Shown: piece by piece, positions 11,767-22,240 of the stretch
Position numbering within the stretch: the first letter of the stretch is position 1
Layout of the letters: each line of letters starts with the position of its first letter
DNA from: Verticillium longisporum
Lineage: Eukaryota > Ascomycota > Sordariomycetes > Glomerellales > Plectosphaerellaceae
Reading direction: 5' to 3'
Assembly (NCBI GenBank): GCA_019188255.1
Contig: JAETXT010000008.1
Coordinates: forward strand, 1,178,001-1,242,000
Length of the DNA stretch: 64,000 bases
Position numbers and translations under genes: made by a program
The notes under the pieces: model-generated
Database searches by the model: none
What the model was told of the DNA's origin: nothing
Seen by the model: the letters and a program-made list of their open reading frames with translations, nothing else

Positions 11767-13851
11767 GATTGTCGAAAGACTACGGTCGTGATGTCTCGGA
11801 AATCCACGTGCTCTTACATCTATTTCGATCTCAGCTGCACGACAAGACAGAGGCCGAGGAGGGAAGAGGAGCCAGGCGAGCGGGATCGGGGGGGGGCTCG
11901 AAGCAATAAAAGAGAGCATCAACACCAAGAGCTCACTCGCCCCATGTCCACGCCAACGCCGCCTCCGCCCAAGGCCCAGCCCCATGCATGCCGCCTCCGA
12001 TGAGGAACACGGGGTCGAGCAGAAGAGAGAGAAAGGAGCCGCCGCTGTATCTGCCGCTCAGTCAAGCAACACGCAGTGAGCCCTGAAGGGCAGGGACTCA
12101 GCCTTGGGCTAAGCCGATTGAGACGAATTGTGGACAGGTTGGTGAAATGCCAACAGAGAGATTGACATGGCTTCATGCATCATGGGTGTGTCGGAGCCAA
12201 TTGCAGCGAAGGCTCACAATTGTGGCTTGCAGGAGCTGAGAGCAGCGCTGCACCCAACCGAACGACACTGGGCGTGACAAGGGTCGTGGGAGAACAAAAG
12301 TAGCCGAAGGAGGGAGCAGCCGGTGCCCATCGTCCATAAGCCGGGCAAACTATTGGACCCTCTTGTGTGGGTTTCGTGATGGGCGATTGGCGTTGAGACA
12401 AGAAGAGAAGCGAGCAGCGAAGAGAAGCGTGACTCGAGTGCCATGTTCTCTAAGGGTTCAGAGCGTACGTGTGTCCGTTGCCGGCCTTCGGTCGCTCTTG
12501 ATGCGGCCTTTGTGAAGAGGAGACCGAGGACGAAAGAGGGAACAAGGTATTTCGACTGACAGGGCCACGACCAACGAGGACATGGGAGGAAGGCAAAGCG
12601 GCGTCGCGGCGTGTTCGTGCTTGGTCACCAGCGTCGTTCAACACATGGAGACCCTTCCACTGTTGGCCAGCCATGCTCGATACGGGTAGCTGCGGCGTTT
12701 TTTGGTGGAGGCACTGGTACAGGTGGGTGGTGCCACGGGAAGTCGCGACATTGGGGAATCCGGTGGCTTTATACCAGGCTATGATCCTTCAAAGTACCAG
12801 CGACTAGGTTGAGGAAGCCGAACTCGTCTCCTTCCCTCTAAGCCATCAATGGTAGAGAAATCGTGGACGGAGTGAATGCGCGATGCTCGATGCCTGTCTG
12901 GTAGCCCTGGTCAACGCAACACCAGAGCGGAATACTCCGCTGCCACACTTCAAGTAGCCAAGAAGCTCCACTGGCTCACGAGGCCTTTGGGTCAGGGTGG
13001 GTACGAAGGAAGATCTGCGCTGGGGTAATCAAACTCGGCCGTTTGAGGAAACGAAAGGGCGGTACTAGGACGCAAATAGTAGAAGGCTCGTTGGTGCTGC
13101 CACATTGTCTGTGGGAGGATACAAACAGAGGGGGACTCGCGGGCACAACCTCTCTGCAGAGGCCTAATTTGAGGTGCATTTGAGATGATAAGTCGATAGT
13201 GTCGATGGCATCTGTTGGGTCAAGGTGCTGTTGACTGGCAGAGTGCTGTTGACTGGAAGAGGTGGAGGTGGAGAAAGTCACGAAGAGCTGTGAGACGGCG
13301 GGCGCTTTGGGCGTCAGGGACCCTGACGCTTGTTCCTGGTGCCCCGGCAGCGGCGCGAGAGCGGGACTGCTGATGTAAGCGCAACGCTCTTCTGACTCTT
13401 GAATGCGTGCACCCCACTTCGCGACAACACGACTCACGCTATCGCGTCGACAGTCACCACCTTCTCAACGCCATCACCAAGACAGCGTCGACAGCTATAC
13501 ACCCTCATCGCGGTCAGCAGAAGCCACCGTTCCACCACAGCTACCAATCTCCTAGGGCTGGTAGCACGATCTGGCTGGACGCCACCTGGAGATGATTCGC
13601 AGTCTTCCATCCTCACAACGCCCTTGACTTGCCGTCCATTGGACGCCTTCTCGGTTTCCCCTCTCAGCTTGTCGTCGAAAGGTTTCTGTGTTTTTTCCTG
13701 GCCAGACGAAAATCTTTCGGCGGTCATAGTTTTATCCTCTGGAACATCAGTCACCAGGCTTTCAGGAACGCGAACGCTCGCCCAATCGTCATTCGCTGAA
13801 CATGCTTCTGGCGGCTTCCCACACTCTCCTTCCGCACATCCACTGTGTGCC
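11767..13851. other. Head-to-head intergenic region
   Basis: About 2.1 kb lies between the starts of the surface-protein gene (minus) and the Rad57-like gene (plus), so it carries both promoters and 5' UTRs. CT/AG-rich tracts occur near 11830-12060. The Rad57-like reading frame stays open upstream to 13399, but that extension has no domain character and I treat it as leader. No other gene is supported. Confidence 0.5.
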
Positions 13852-15231
13852 ATGACAGATCTCTTTCGCGTCCTGCCGCACTTCCCCGATGGCCCGTTTG
13901 CGAACCTCATTCCGGTCCTCGAAAGGCATGGAGTGACGACCGCTGACCTACTCTCCCTGGACATTGCCGACATTGGGAAACGGACACAGCTCCCATTGTT
14001 GGACATTTCCAGGCTCTCCAATGCAGTAGTCGCTGCTCTGCACCGAGACCTGGGCGTCTCGAGGGTTCCAGCGGCGTCACCTTCACCTCTAAAGCGCACC
14101 TTGGAGGAACTGACTAATCGACCTTTGGTCATTAGCACGCTCGACGACGACCTAGATAGGGCTTTGGGCGGCGGCATCCCCACGGGTTATGTGACGGAAA
14201 TCGCGGGCGAGAGCGGCGTTGGCAAGACTCAATTCCTTTTGTCTCTTATGCTCGCGGTTCAGCTCCCTTCACCCCATGGCCTGGGCCGACGTGCTCTCTA
14301 CATCTCCACCGAAGCACCCCTTTCCACCACTAGACTCAGGCAGATCCTAGCATCCAATCCTCTGCTTTCGGGTCTTTCCGAAGAGGAGCGCCCTACGACA
14401 GATGCCATCATCGTGGGCAGTGTCGCTGACCTCGAGTCGCAGGAGCACATACTCCGCTTCCAGGTTCCCGTCGAAGTCGAACGCAGCAACATCGGGCTTC
14501 TTGTTCTGGACTCCGTCGCCGCGAACTATCGCGCCGAATTTGAACGTGGCGTGACTAAGAATCACGGATCCAACATGGGAGCTCGTTCGAACGAGCTCAT
14601 AAGGCTGGGCGCTCTCTTACGAGATCTGGCCCAAAAGTACAACCTTGCCGTTGTTGTGGCTAACCAGGTCGGCGACCGCTTCTCGAGTCCGCTCGTCCCC
14701 AGATCATCCCGCATGGCACCACCTCGCAGCAGTTATCTGGGTAGGATGACGCAGGAGAGCCCCCTGGCTTCTAGAAGCAAAGGCCGGCCGCCAGCCGCAC
14801 CCGAAATGCTTGAGCCGCCGTCCTCGATGGCTGAGGCCTTCCGGTCCAGCATGCCTGAGCCACCAAGGTTTGATGACCCGGGGCCTCTGGCATTGCCTGC
14901 TCTTGAGTTAGACCACCAGCAGAGATGGTTTACCGGATGGGGCGATGATCCTCTAGCCGACTATGGCCTCAAGACTCCGAGTCTGGGGCTAGTGTGGTCA
15001 ACGCAGATTGCCTGTCGCGTAGCCTTGTTCAAGCGTGCTGTTTATGGAATGCAGGAGTATGCTGGCGACGAAGAGGACGGGAATCTGCCATCATCGACAA
15101 GTTGGCGGCGCTGGATGAAGGTTGTGTTTGCGCCGCATGTGCAGGCGGCTGGGCAGGGGCTGGACGGAGCAGTCGAGTACACAGTTGCCATGAGAGGGTT
15201 GCAGGCTGTAAAGGGGAAAGATGCTGGTTGA
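13852..15231 (+). CDS. RAD57: Rad51-paralogue, Rad57/Xrcc3-like DNA repair protein
   Basis: Single exon, 459 aa from the ATG at 13852. RecA-family ATPase that would act with a Rad55-like partner to stabilise Rad51 filaments in homologous recombination. The N-terminal 60 residues look like the helix-hairpin-helix region of Rad51 paralogues (VTTADLLSLDIADIGKRTQLP). The core starts with LDRALGGGIPTGYVTEIAGE, then Walker A GESGVGKTQ near residue 120 and Walker B IGLLVLDS near residue 216. A further conserved segment is LRDLAQKYNLAVVVANQV. The C-terminal 150 residues carry a variable Pro/Ser-rich insertion and then a short conserved LGLVWSTQIACRVALFKR block. The frame stays open 5' to 13399, but the ATG at 13852 is where the similarity to the family begins. 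Assignment to Rad57 rather than Xrcc3 is by overall appearance; fungi use one gene for this role. Confidence 0.85.
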   Translation: MTDLFRVLPHFPDGPFANLIPVLERHGVTTADLLSLDIADIGKRTQLPLLDISRLSNAVVAALHRDLGVSRVPAASPSPLKRTLEELTNRPLVISTLDDDLDRALGGGIPTGYVTEIAGESGVGKTQFLLSLMLAVQLPSPHGLGRRALYISTEAPLSTTRLRQILASNPLLSGLSEEERPTTDAIIVGSVADLESQEHILRFQVPVEVERSNIGLLVLDSVAANYRAEFERGVTKNHGSNMGARSNELIRLGALLRDLAQKYNLAVVVANQVGDRFSSPLVPRSSRMAPPRSSYLGRMTQESPLASRSKGRPPAAPEMLEPPSSMAEAFRSSMPEPPRFDDPGPLALPALELDHQQRWFTGWGDDPLADYGLKTPSLGLVWSTQIACRVALFKRAVYGMQEYAGDEEDGNLPSSTSWRRWMKVVFAPHVQAAGQGLDGAVEYTVAMRGLQAVKGKDAG

Positions 15232-15877
15232 ATGCTACTGGATAGCAAACTTTTGACAGGACGCCGACCCATGCATCTTTGAATATTGGAAACTCAAATG
15301 CGAAGCAGAGTCATTCAGATATGTTCAATCATGAACTTGTTCAACGTCGTGCATGAGGCAGACATAGTCAGCCATAGTCCTTTCTCAGTGACTGCCGGTG
15401 ATGCAATGCTCGCATCAGACACAGCCAACAAGGCAAACCCATGAGGCGTCGAGTCAGCAACGTGCCATGTGCCATGTGCTCATCAGATCGGCCAGGGCCG
15501 AAACAAGGCGATAAACTGTACAGATAAGAGAGTACGTACCGAGTGACGCCCCAGCACCATCACGTGTTTCGAGTCGAACAGCACTAGCGTCCCACCACGG
15601 CTGTCGATTGGTCCCCTCACCGTTTGTCTCTTGGGGGTTCTGGCAGTGAACCAGTGAACGGCTGTGCTTGACGTAGCAGCCTGCCTGCCAACCTAAACCT
15701 GACTGCCTTTCGCCTTTGCCTTTCCGACACTGGCTCACTTGACCTCTACCACGACACCTCATCACGCCGGCCTTTTAATCCATCGCCCCTCCCCCAAGAC
15801 GACCGACTCTGCGTTCTCTGCGCACCCATACAACAATCACACCACGACGCTAGTTTCCAGTCTTTCCGACCGCCATC
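15232..15877. other. Intergenic region between the Rad57-like gene and ypt1
   Basis: Both flanking genes run rightward, so this stretch holds the 3' end of the Rad57-like transcript and the promoter and 5' UTR of ypt1. The last 150 bases are CT-rich, as in many fungal leaders. No gene is seen. Confidence 0.5.
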
Positions 15878-16911
15878 ATGAACCCCGAGTGGTACGTGGC
15901 CCCCCCTTTGCGTTTGCGATGGGCCTGCCAGCCCACTTCGAAGAAAGCGCCAAGCTGACCCTTTGTCTACAGAGTTTCCATCCTTCTCTCAAGCCGCCGA
16001 CCGAAGCAAAACGATCGACTGTCTGTAAATCGACGCAACTCTCTCGACTAATGCGATACTAGATACGATTACCTCTTCAAGCTTCTCCTCATCGGTGACT
16101 CCGGTGTTGGAAAGTCTTGCCTGCTGCTCCGTTTCGCCGACGACACCTACACCGAGTCTTACATCTCTACCATTGGTGTCGATTTCGTACGATGCTTTGC
16201 CTTCCCATATAACGGCATAACAAGACCATCGCTGACGCTGGGCGCAGAAAATCCGCACGATAGAGCTTGACGGAAAGACGGTGAAGCTGCAGATTGTGAG
16301 TTTGGCCCGAACCATTACCTGGCCTTGATCGGTTGACTGCTCGATGTGACGGACTTGCTAATGTGCCGTAAAGTGGGATACCGCCGGCCAGGAGCGCTTC
16401 CGAACCATCACTTCGTCTTACTACCGTGGCGCCCACGGCATCTGCGTCGTATACGATGTCACCGACATGGACTCGTTCAACAACGTCAAGCAGTGGCTGC
16501 AGGAGATCGACCGCTACGCCACTGAGGGTGTCAACAAGCTGCTTGTTGGCAACAAGAGCGATATGGCCGACAAGAAGGTTGTCGAGTACACCGTTGCCAA
16601 GGTATGGAGTCTCCTCCACCGATTGCATGTGACATCAAGTCGTTGCGCAGACCCATTACATTGTGTCAGCTCGGACTTCAAATGTAGACATGGTGCTGAT
16701 TTACTTCTTTCAGGAATTTGCCGACAGCCTCGGCATTCCCTTCCTCGAGACTTCGGCCAAGAACGCTAGCAACGTCGAGCAGGCGTTCCTCACCATGGCG
16801 CGCCAGATCAAGGAGCGCATGGGCACCACAACCGCCAACAACGAGAAGCGCAGCGTCCAGGTCGGCCCCGGCCAGAACGTCTCTTCTTCCCCGAGCGGCG
16901 GCTGCTGCTAA
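15878..16911 (+). CDS. ypt1: Rab1-family GTPase Ypt1
   Basis: Small GTPase that controls ER-to-Golgi transport and early autophagy on the cytosolic face of membranes. Five exons: 15878-15888, 16063-16186, 16248-16295, 16374-16601 and 16714-16911, giving 202 aa. All Rab signatures are present: P-loop GDSGVGKS, switch I around TIGVDF, switch II WDTAGQE, guanine motifs NKSD and ETSAK, and a C-terminal SGGCC for double geranylgeranylation. The first exon encodes only MNPE plus a split codon. Intron 1 (174 nt) must use a non-consensus GTGGTA donor at 15889 to read into YDYLFK, because the better GTACGT donor 3 nt downstream would create TGA. The other introns have standard donors and branch sites. 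Sequence conservation makes the identity very safe. Confidence 0.96.
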
Positions 16912-18604
16912 ACGGCTCACTTCGTGGCTTTTCCTGAAGTCGCCCCATTTTCTTTAACTCCTCCCCGAATTCCTTTAATTGGCATGGAAGCGGAAGGTCT
17001 TCTCTTCTCCCCATCGGTGGGCAGAAGGGAGGATTATACAGCCGAGCAAGGACGAGACGGAGACCAACTGGGGATAGAGAGGCAGACTCTCAAGAGGTGT
17101 TGTGGGAATTGGTTTGGGATCTGGCACCGGGCTGCGTCGTTCGCTTTTTCTTGCCATGCTGCTGCGCTCCTGCTTTTCCGTGTCTTTTCTGTCGCGCATA
17201 GATGAATCATGTTCACTTGGACCCGCCCCGTCAGCTGGGCCGTTGTTTCGTTCTCGTTGTGGGGAGAGTTTTGCATTGTGACGACCGGGCCAAGTCACCG
17301 ACGAGGCGGTTGAAGGTTGTCGTCGTGCTGCGCCAGCTAAAGATCTTGAGTGCTTCGCTGTTGTTATAACAACGGTCCGGCGGCGGGTTCACGGGACCGG
17401 CATTGCAGGGCATGGGTTTCCTAACTCTCCTGCCGCTCCTGGTTCTCTTTCTTACACTTGCTTTGCGATTTTTGTGCTTGCTATGTATTGGGAGTAGGTC
17501 ACTTAATGTGGAGAATGATATTTGGTCGCTGATGCGAGACATCACGTGTGACGTTGCTTGCCTTGGTTCGATCACGATCAGCGATTCAAGCCGAAGGGTA
17601 TGGGTCCCTTTGAGTGTCGTCGTGTGTAGAGCCTGTAAGAAAAGACTTTTGCGCATCTTTATAGCACTCGTTCACATCTCATAGAGAGTTGTTGAGCTCA
17701 ATGACAGGCAGCCCTCGCGAACCCCCCGGGTCTAGGGGTGGGCGTCAGGAGCGATTTCTTCCCGGTCAGGAAATCATCAGGCCGGCCGGAAGTATTTCTG
17801 AAGCAAGCTAGACAGAGCAATGCTGTAGTGTAGGGCATGATCCGATGACATGCCGGCTTCCAGGAAACAATGAGCCCTTTGGTCGAGGACAGATCTGACA
17901 GGTCGAGGGGTCCGTCAGAGGGGTCTCGGACGCCAGCGTATTGAAGGCGTGATATCGATGCTCTTGGCTCGTGAGAAGGCTATGGATGGCTTGGTTAATG
18001 TTGTAGAAATACCAGGGGAGTTGAAACAAGACATAGAATCCCTGTATCTTACTACCTTGCATAATACGTCTTCGAGATTTGCCTGCATCGAGTAGTCATT
18101 GTTCGCACAGACCGAAGCATCGGTAACTTGCCAATCTGACCAAGTGGAAGCTGAACTATAAACAGTCGTGACTGAGCTATGGGACCTCATCTGGAAGCTC
18201 ACTTATGCGCGCACATTGGTTGACTAAACCCCACGATTGTTTGCATTTTGCTCCTTTCTATCAACAGAACGACTTCCGAGTCTGTCAACACGGATGCCCG
18301 GGAAAGTAGAGGCAATTCCTTTCGTGCTGTAGAGCAGTATTGATATTGTCTCGTTTCTTTCCCCCTAAAAGTAAAACCACCATTGACGCGAAATCAGAGG
18401 CCAGTCTGCGTCGTGTCAGAGCTCCCGTGCGACCCGACTCCGGCTCCAGGCATACAAGAGTGTAGATAATCTGGGTCTCACAAGCCAATTGACTGCACAA
18501 TGTGGGGCAAAACGCACCTCCAACCATGGACCCAACATCGACAGTTTCACTGGCCACGACGTCAGCCATCATTAAACACAGCACCAGTCTGAGTACAAAT
18601 CACC
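16912..18604. other. Intergenic region downstream of ypt1
   Basis: About 1.7 kb separates ypt1 from the NMN adenylyltransferase-like gene; both run rightward. It should include the ypt1 3' UTR and the next promoter. The ORFs on either strand lack domain or compositional signs of coding. No RNA gene was recognised. Confidence 0.5.
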
Positions 18605-19441
18605 ATGTCTGGCCCTTCGCGTCAGCAGCTTCTGCAAATTTTCAAGGCTCAGCTCACTGCCTTTCAGCAGAGTCGCGATGCCTTCACCGTCTTCTCCAAG
18701 ATAACCCCGCCCTCCTCTCCATCCACACCACCAAAGACACTCATCGTCTTCGACTCGTCCTTCAACCCGCCTGCGGTAGCCCACCTGCGCATGGCCGCCG
18801 CGGCCATACGCACCGCCTCTCACGCCATCGAAGATACCCGCGTGCTGCACCCCCTCGCGGTGAACAACGCCGACAAGGCGCCCCAGCCCGTCGCCTTCCC
18901 CACGCGCATGGCGCTGATGCAGCACTTTGCGCTCGACCTCACGGACGCCATCGAGGGCGACGGCGTCGCGGTCGACCTTGGTCTCACGACGCTGCCGTAC
19001 TTTCCAGACAAGAGCGCGGCCATTGCGGATGAGGGCCGGTACGGGGACGCCGAGCAGGTGTTCCTGGCGGGCTACGACACGCTCGTGCGGATCTTCAACC
19101 CGAAATACTATCCTGGCGGGATGGCCCAGGCGCTCGGGCCGTTCCTGGACAGAGCAAAGGTGCGCATCACGATGCGGATCGGCGGCGATTGGGGTGGGAA
19201 GGGGGAGCAGGAGGGTTATCTCGCAGGATTGAGGGACGGGGGGTTCGAGCAGGCGGGCGGGCGACGAGAGTGGGCCGAGCGAGTTGAGCTGGTGGATGGT
19301 GACGAGGAGGTTGTCAGCAGCACCAGGGTGAGGCAGGCGCTGAAGGGGCGTGAGGCTGCAGACGAGAAGGTGGTGCACAAGTTCATCACGCCAGCCGTCA
19401 GAGAATGGGTTCTCGAAGAGAAACTGTATCAGGACGACTGA
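18605..19441 (+). CDS. Nicotinamide mononucleotide adenylyltransferase-like protein (Pof1 type)
   Basis: Single exon, 278 aa. Nucleotidyltransferase of the HIGH/cytidylyltransferase superfamily; by family, it would join NMN and ATP to make NAD+. The nucleotide-binding start is VFDSSFNPPAVAHLRMA near residue 48, a form of the GxFxPxHxGH motif. The second signature, VSSTRVRQAL, lies near residue 232 and matches the ISSTxxR motif that binds the phosphates. A catalytic-core segment AGYDTLVRIFNPKYY precedes it. Length and the divergent first motif resemble yeast Pof1-type proteins more than the essential Nma1/Nma2 enzymes. The C-terminus (KFITPAVREWVLEEKLY) matches the end of such proteins. The start ATG follows a CACC context and a CT/A-rich leader. 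No introns are needed. Confidence 0.85.
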   Translation: MSGPSRQQLLQIFKAQLTAFQQSRDAFTVFSKITPPSSPSTPPKTLIVFDSSFNPPAVAHLRMAAAAIRTASHAIEDTRVLHPLAVNNADKAPQPVAFPTRMALMQHFALDLTDAIEGDGVAVDLGLTTLPYFPDKSAAIADEGRYGDAEQVFLAGYDTLVRIFNPKYYPGGMAQALGPFLDRAKVRITMRIGGDWGGKGEQEGYLAGLRDGGFEQAGGRREWAERVELVDGDEEVVSSTRVRQALKGREAADEKVVHKFITPAVREWVLEEKLYQDD

Positions 19442-22240
19442 GATGGTGCATCATCAGGAGCAGTGTTCGCGACGAGGTTCCAAGAAAGCCACGCGTATAG
19501 AGCAGGCTGTTATGAAGAGTGAGCAACATCCTGAGACTTCTCTGATCAGGTGTAAAGGCGCGAATGTAGTCGAAGACTGGATCAGCGTACTACCCCTCGA
19601 CACTGCGAATCAACTACCAAAAACTACAAAAATAAACCGCAAGAATGCACTACAAGCATCATTTCGCACCTGAATCCAGGTGAACCCGGATCTTAGCCCC
19701 CTACATGGCCGAAAAGCTCTTTGCAGGATGAAAATACTTCTTTCAAGTCGTTGCAGACGAGAAATTTCACGATTTGAGATAAGATAGGGACTAGCACGTA
19801 CCATGTCGCACCTGCCACCCAATTCCGCAGCTCGATTTTTGCGTTGCCCACCATTTATTGGTCAGAAGCGGGTGCTGATTCTGCCAGTTCTGCCCCACCA
19901 GACCGCCAGTCAGACCTCTATATAATGTGACGGCCCAGCGCTGTATTTTACCTTTTTCTTCTTTTTTCCTTATGTCGACAATACTTCAGTAAGCCACCCC
20001 CTACTAGGAGCACCACCAGCGCCCACGCATGAGAACCTCGCAAGACGGCCGCTAACCCATCCCTCAGGAGAATCATTTCTATAGTATTCGACCTACTCTG
20101 GGTTCTCCAAAAGAGCCACAGATCCCACCCTGGTTGATGATTGATATCCTCAACACCCTAGAGTGAATGGCTCTGGTTGCCCTCGCACTGCCTGCAAAGG
20201 TGGCGGCTCTTGCCCTTCTGGGGTGAGCTGTATAGAGGGCGTTTGATGATCTCGTCCCTGCTTTGCGGTCTTGCCCTTGGGCGCGTGAGCGGGGTGGGTG
20301 TTGACGGACGTCTGACAGGCGTGTTTCATTTTATCTTTTCATTACCACTGGGCTCGTCCCGGTTGTGAAGAAGAGCTGTTTGCGTTTAATTGTGGCCAAA
20401 AACCAATACATGCGTTTTATGTCAGTGATCTCGCTATGCCTATCAGGCGGGACAGTGAGCACGCGAGTCTGTCGCCCTGAAGTCCAAAGGGCGGAGTGCT
20501 ATAATCGACAAAAAAAATCAACTGGTTTTGGAGGACTCATGCTTATCAGACCTTGCACCTTATCATCCTCTGTGTTCAGCTGCTATGACTCCGCTTAGAC
20601 TCCGTGGTGAAGCCCCGCCTCCGCTATTTGCACCCTCGCGAACCTGCCTCCAAGTTGGTTGCAGACGAGGGCCAGGCATGTATGTCGCTTCAACATAACC
20701 CACTCCTTCACTGCGGTTGGACCTCTCGAACCGGACGATCGTCGAAGCACATGTCTCCCTTGCAATTACCGTGCCCAGTCCAATATGACAGCTCCGTCGG
20801 GACAAGCTCGCCAATTCCACCTCCGTCGAACAATTTCGGAGGTTCCCCGACCTGCGCTACCACAAGCGCCACAAACCCCTTGTCACCCCATTGCTGACGT
20901 TCCAGCTTGATGTGACTGGCTCCCTCAAGCATTGTGGTGCCCCTCAATGTGACCATTAACCCAGGCCCCGCAGCAAGGTCGGTCTCGAAGCATGAGCTCC
21001 GCTGGCTCCCTCGCCAGCCATGCAACCCAGCGAAAGAACGCTTTGCGGCTCCAGAGCTAGTAGCTCGGTTTACGAGCAATGAGCCTAACTCAACCGAGGG
21101 TCTGGATCGATCTACGAGGAGGACATGATAGAGAAAAAGGGGCACGGCTCAGGGCCGGTCGATGGCGGAGTTGCCGAGTCCGTTATTTTCCGCTCGGTCC
21201 GTGAGGGGACGGAGCGGTAGCCGGGGCGGTGACCCCCACTCTACTCGAGTGACCCGGATGCTTGATTCTCGTAAGGCAAACGGCGGGAACGACGAAGGCT
21301 CAAAGGCAGGTCAGACTGGAGCTGTGATTGGTGAGGAAAAGTAGAGAATAGATAAGGGCCTATGCTGATGATAACCTCAACGGGAATGTGCAGCGAGCGG
21401 TCGTTCAGTGAACGGAACAGTGCTATCCCTTTGAAACCAAATTCAGTCTCAGTACAAACAGCGCTCCATAAGCCGTATACCGCCTTCGTAATCAGGTTTA
21501 GCGCCGCTACTTTCCAGTATCCCATCAGTACCTAGAGCCCTGATTCATTCTAACGTAATCCACCTAGATCTTCACTATATACCCCAGTACGCCTGATGTT
21601 ATTAGGTGTCCTGTAGTACTCTAGCTTATTGTGAATGTATTGCGGGCGATTTCTACGATTTAATTAGCTGTGAAGCTTATTTCTGCTACGTCAATCGGGT
21701 CCTTCTAGTACGTATTTTTTGTACTGAGATCGAATTCGGTTTCAAAGGGATGGAGGGCCATTGTAGTGGATAGGGGCACACTGAGCCGGGCCTGTGCCAC
21801 ATTGATCTGCGACCTTGAAAGTAGAACAAAACGCAGGCCGGTGACGTCTTGATGTCATGTCTGAGGTGATCGTCACGGAACCTATCCGCCAGGGAAAGCT
21901 GTAAAAAGACAAACATCGACATCAGCAGGGCAGGCGCCACTGGCGAGCGAGTCGCGCTACAACAAGGCAGGTATGCCCCTCGTGTCGTGGAAGGCACAGT
22001 GCGACCAGCGCCTGCTCCCCCTCATGTAGCGGGTCTGTCCGGGGGGGACTAGTGCGGGGCTTGGGGCGCTGTTGATGCCTTTTGGGGTTCGTCACTTCCT
22101 AATTCCTCATCACTCGCGACAGCCACTGTCCAGATCAAGATTCGGATCTTGCTGTTCTTTCTCAACGGCAACCCCCGCGCACCGCGTTTGCGACCATCGT
22201 CTTTATCCCCCAAGACCATCATCGCCATCTCTTCCATTGA
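19442..22240. other. Intergenic region with an inverted-repeat element
   Basis: About 2.8 kb without a convincing gene. The only clear structure is the 34-bp imperfect inverted-repeat pair at 21425-21458 and 21718-21751, listed separately. A 145-codon minus-strand frame at 20708-21145 has no recognisable domain, and the plus strand there is open in pieces too, so I do not call it. The last 150 bases are the leader of the Zn2Cys6 gene. Confidence 0.5.
21425..21751. mobile_element. MITE-like element bounded by 34-bp imperfect inverted repeats
   Basis: The left end (21425-21458) starts ATCCCTTTGAAACC. The right end (21718-21751) ends GGTTTCAAAGGGAT. The two 34-nt arms match at 31 positions when one is inverted, and the three differences are all A/G transitions. 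The 260 bp between them have no coding frame and are AT-rich. A TA precedes the left arm's TCCC (TA|TCCC), but the matching right side reads TG, so a Tc1/mariner-type TA duplication is only possible if mutated. Best explained as a short, non-autonomous DNA transposon relic. The family is unknown. Confidence 0.6.

Noticed and set aside
13399..13851. N-terminal extension of the Rad57-like protein
   Set aside because: The frame is open but low in domain character; family similarity starts at the ATG at 13852.
20708..21145. 145-codon minus-strand frame
   Set aside because: Both strands are partly open here and neither shows a recognisable domain or intron signals.
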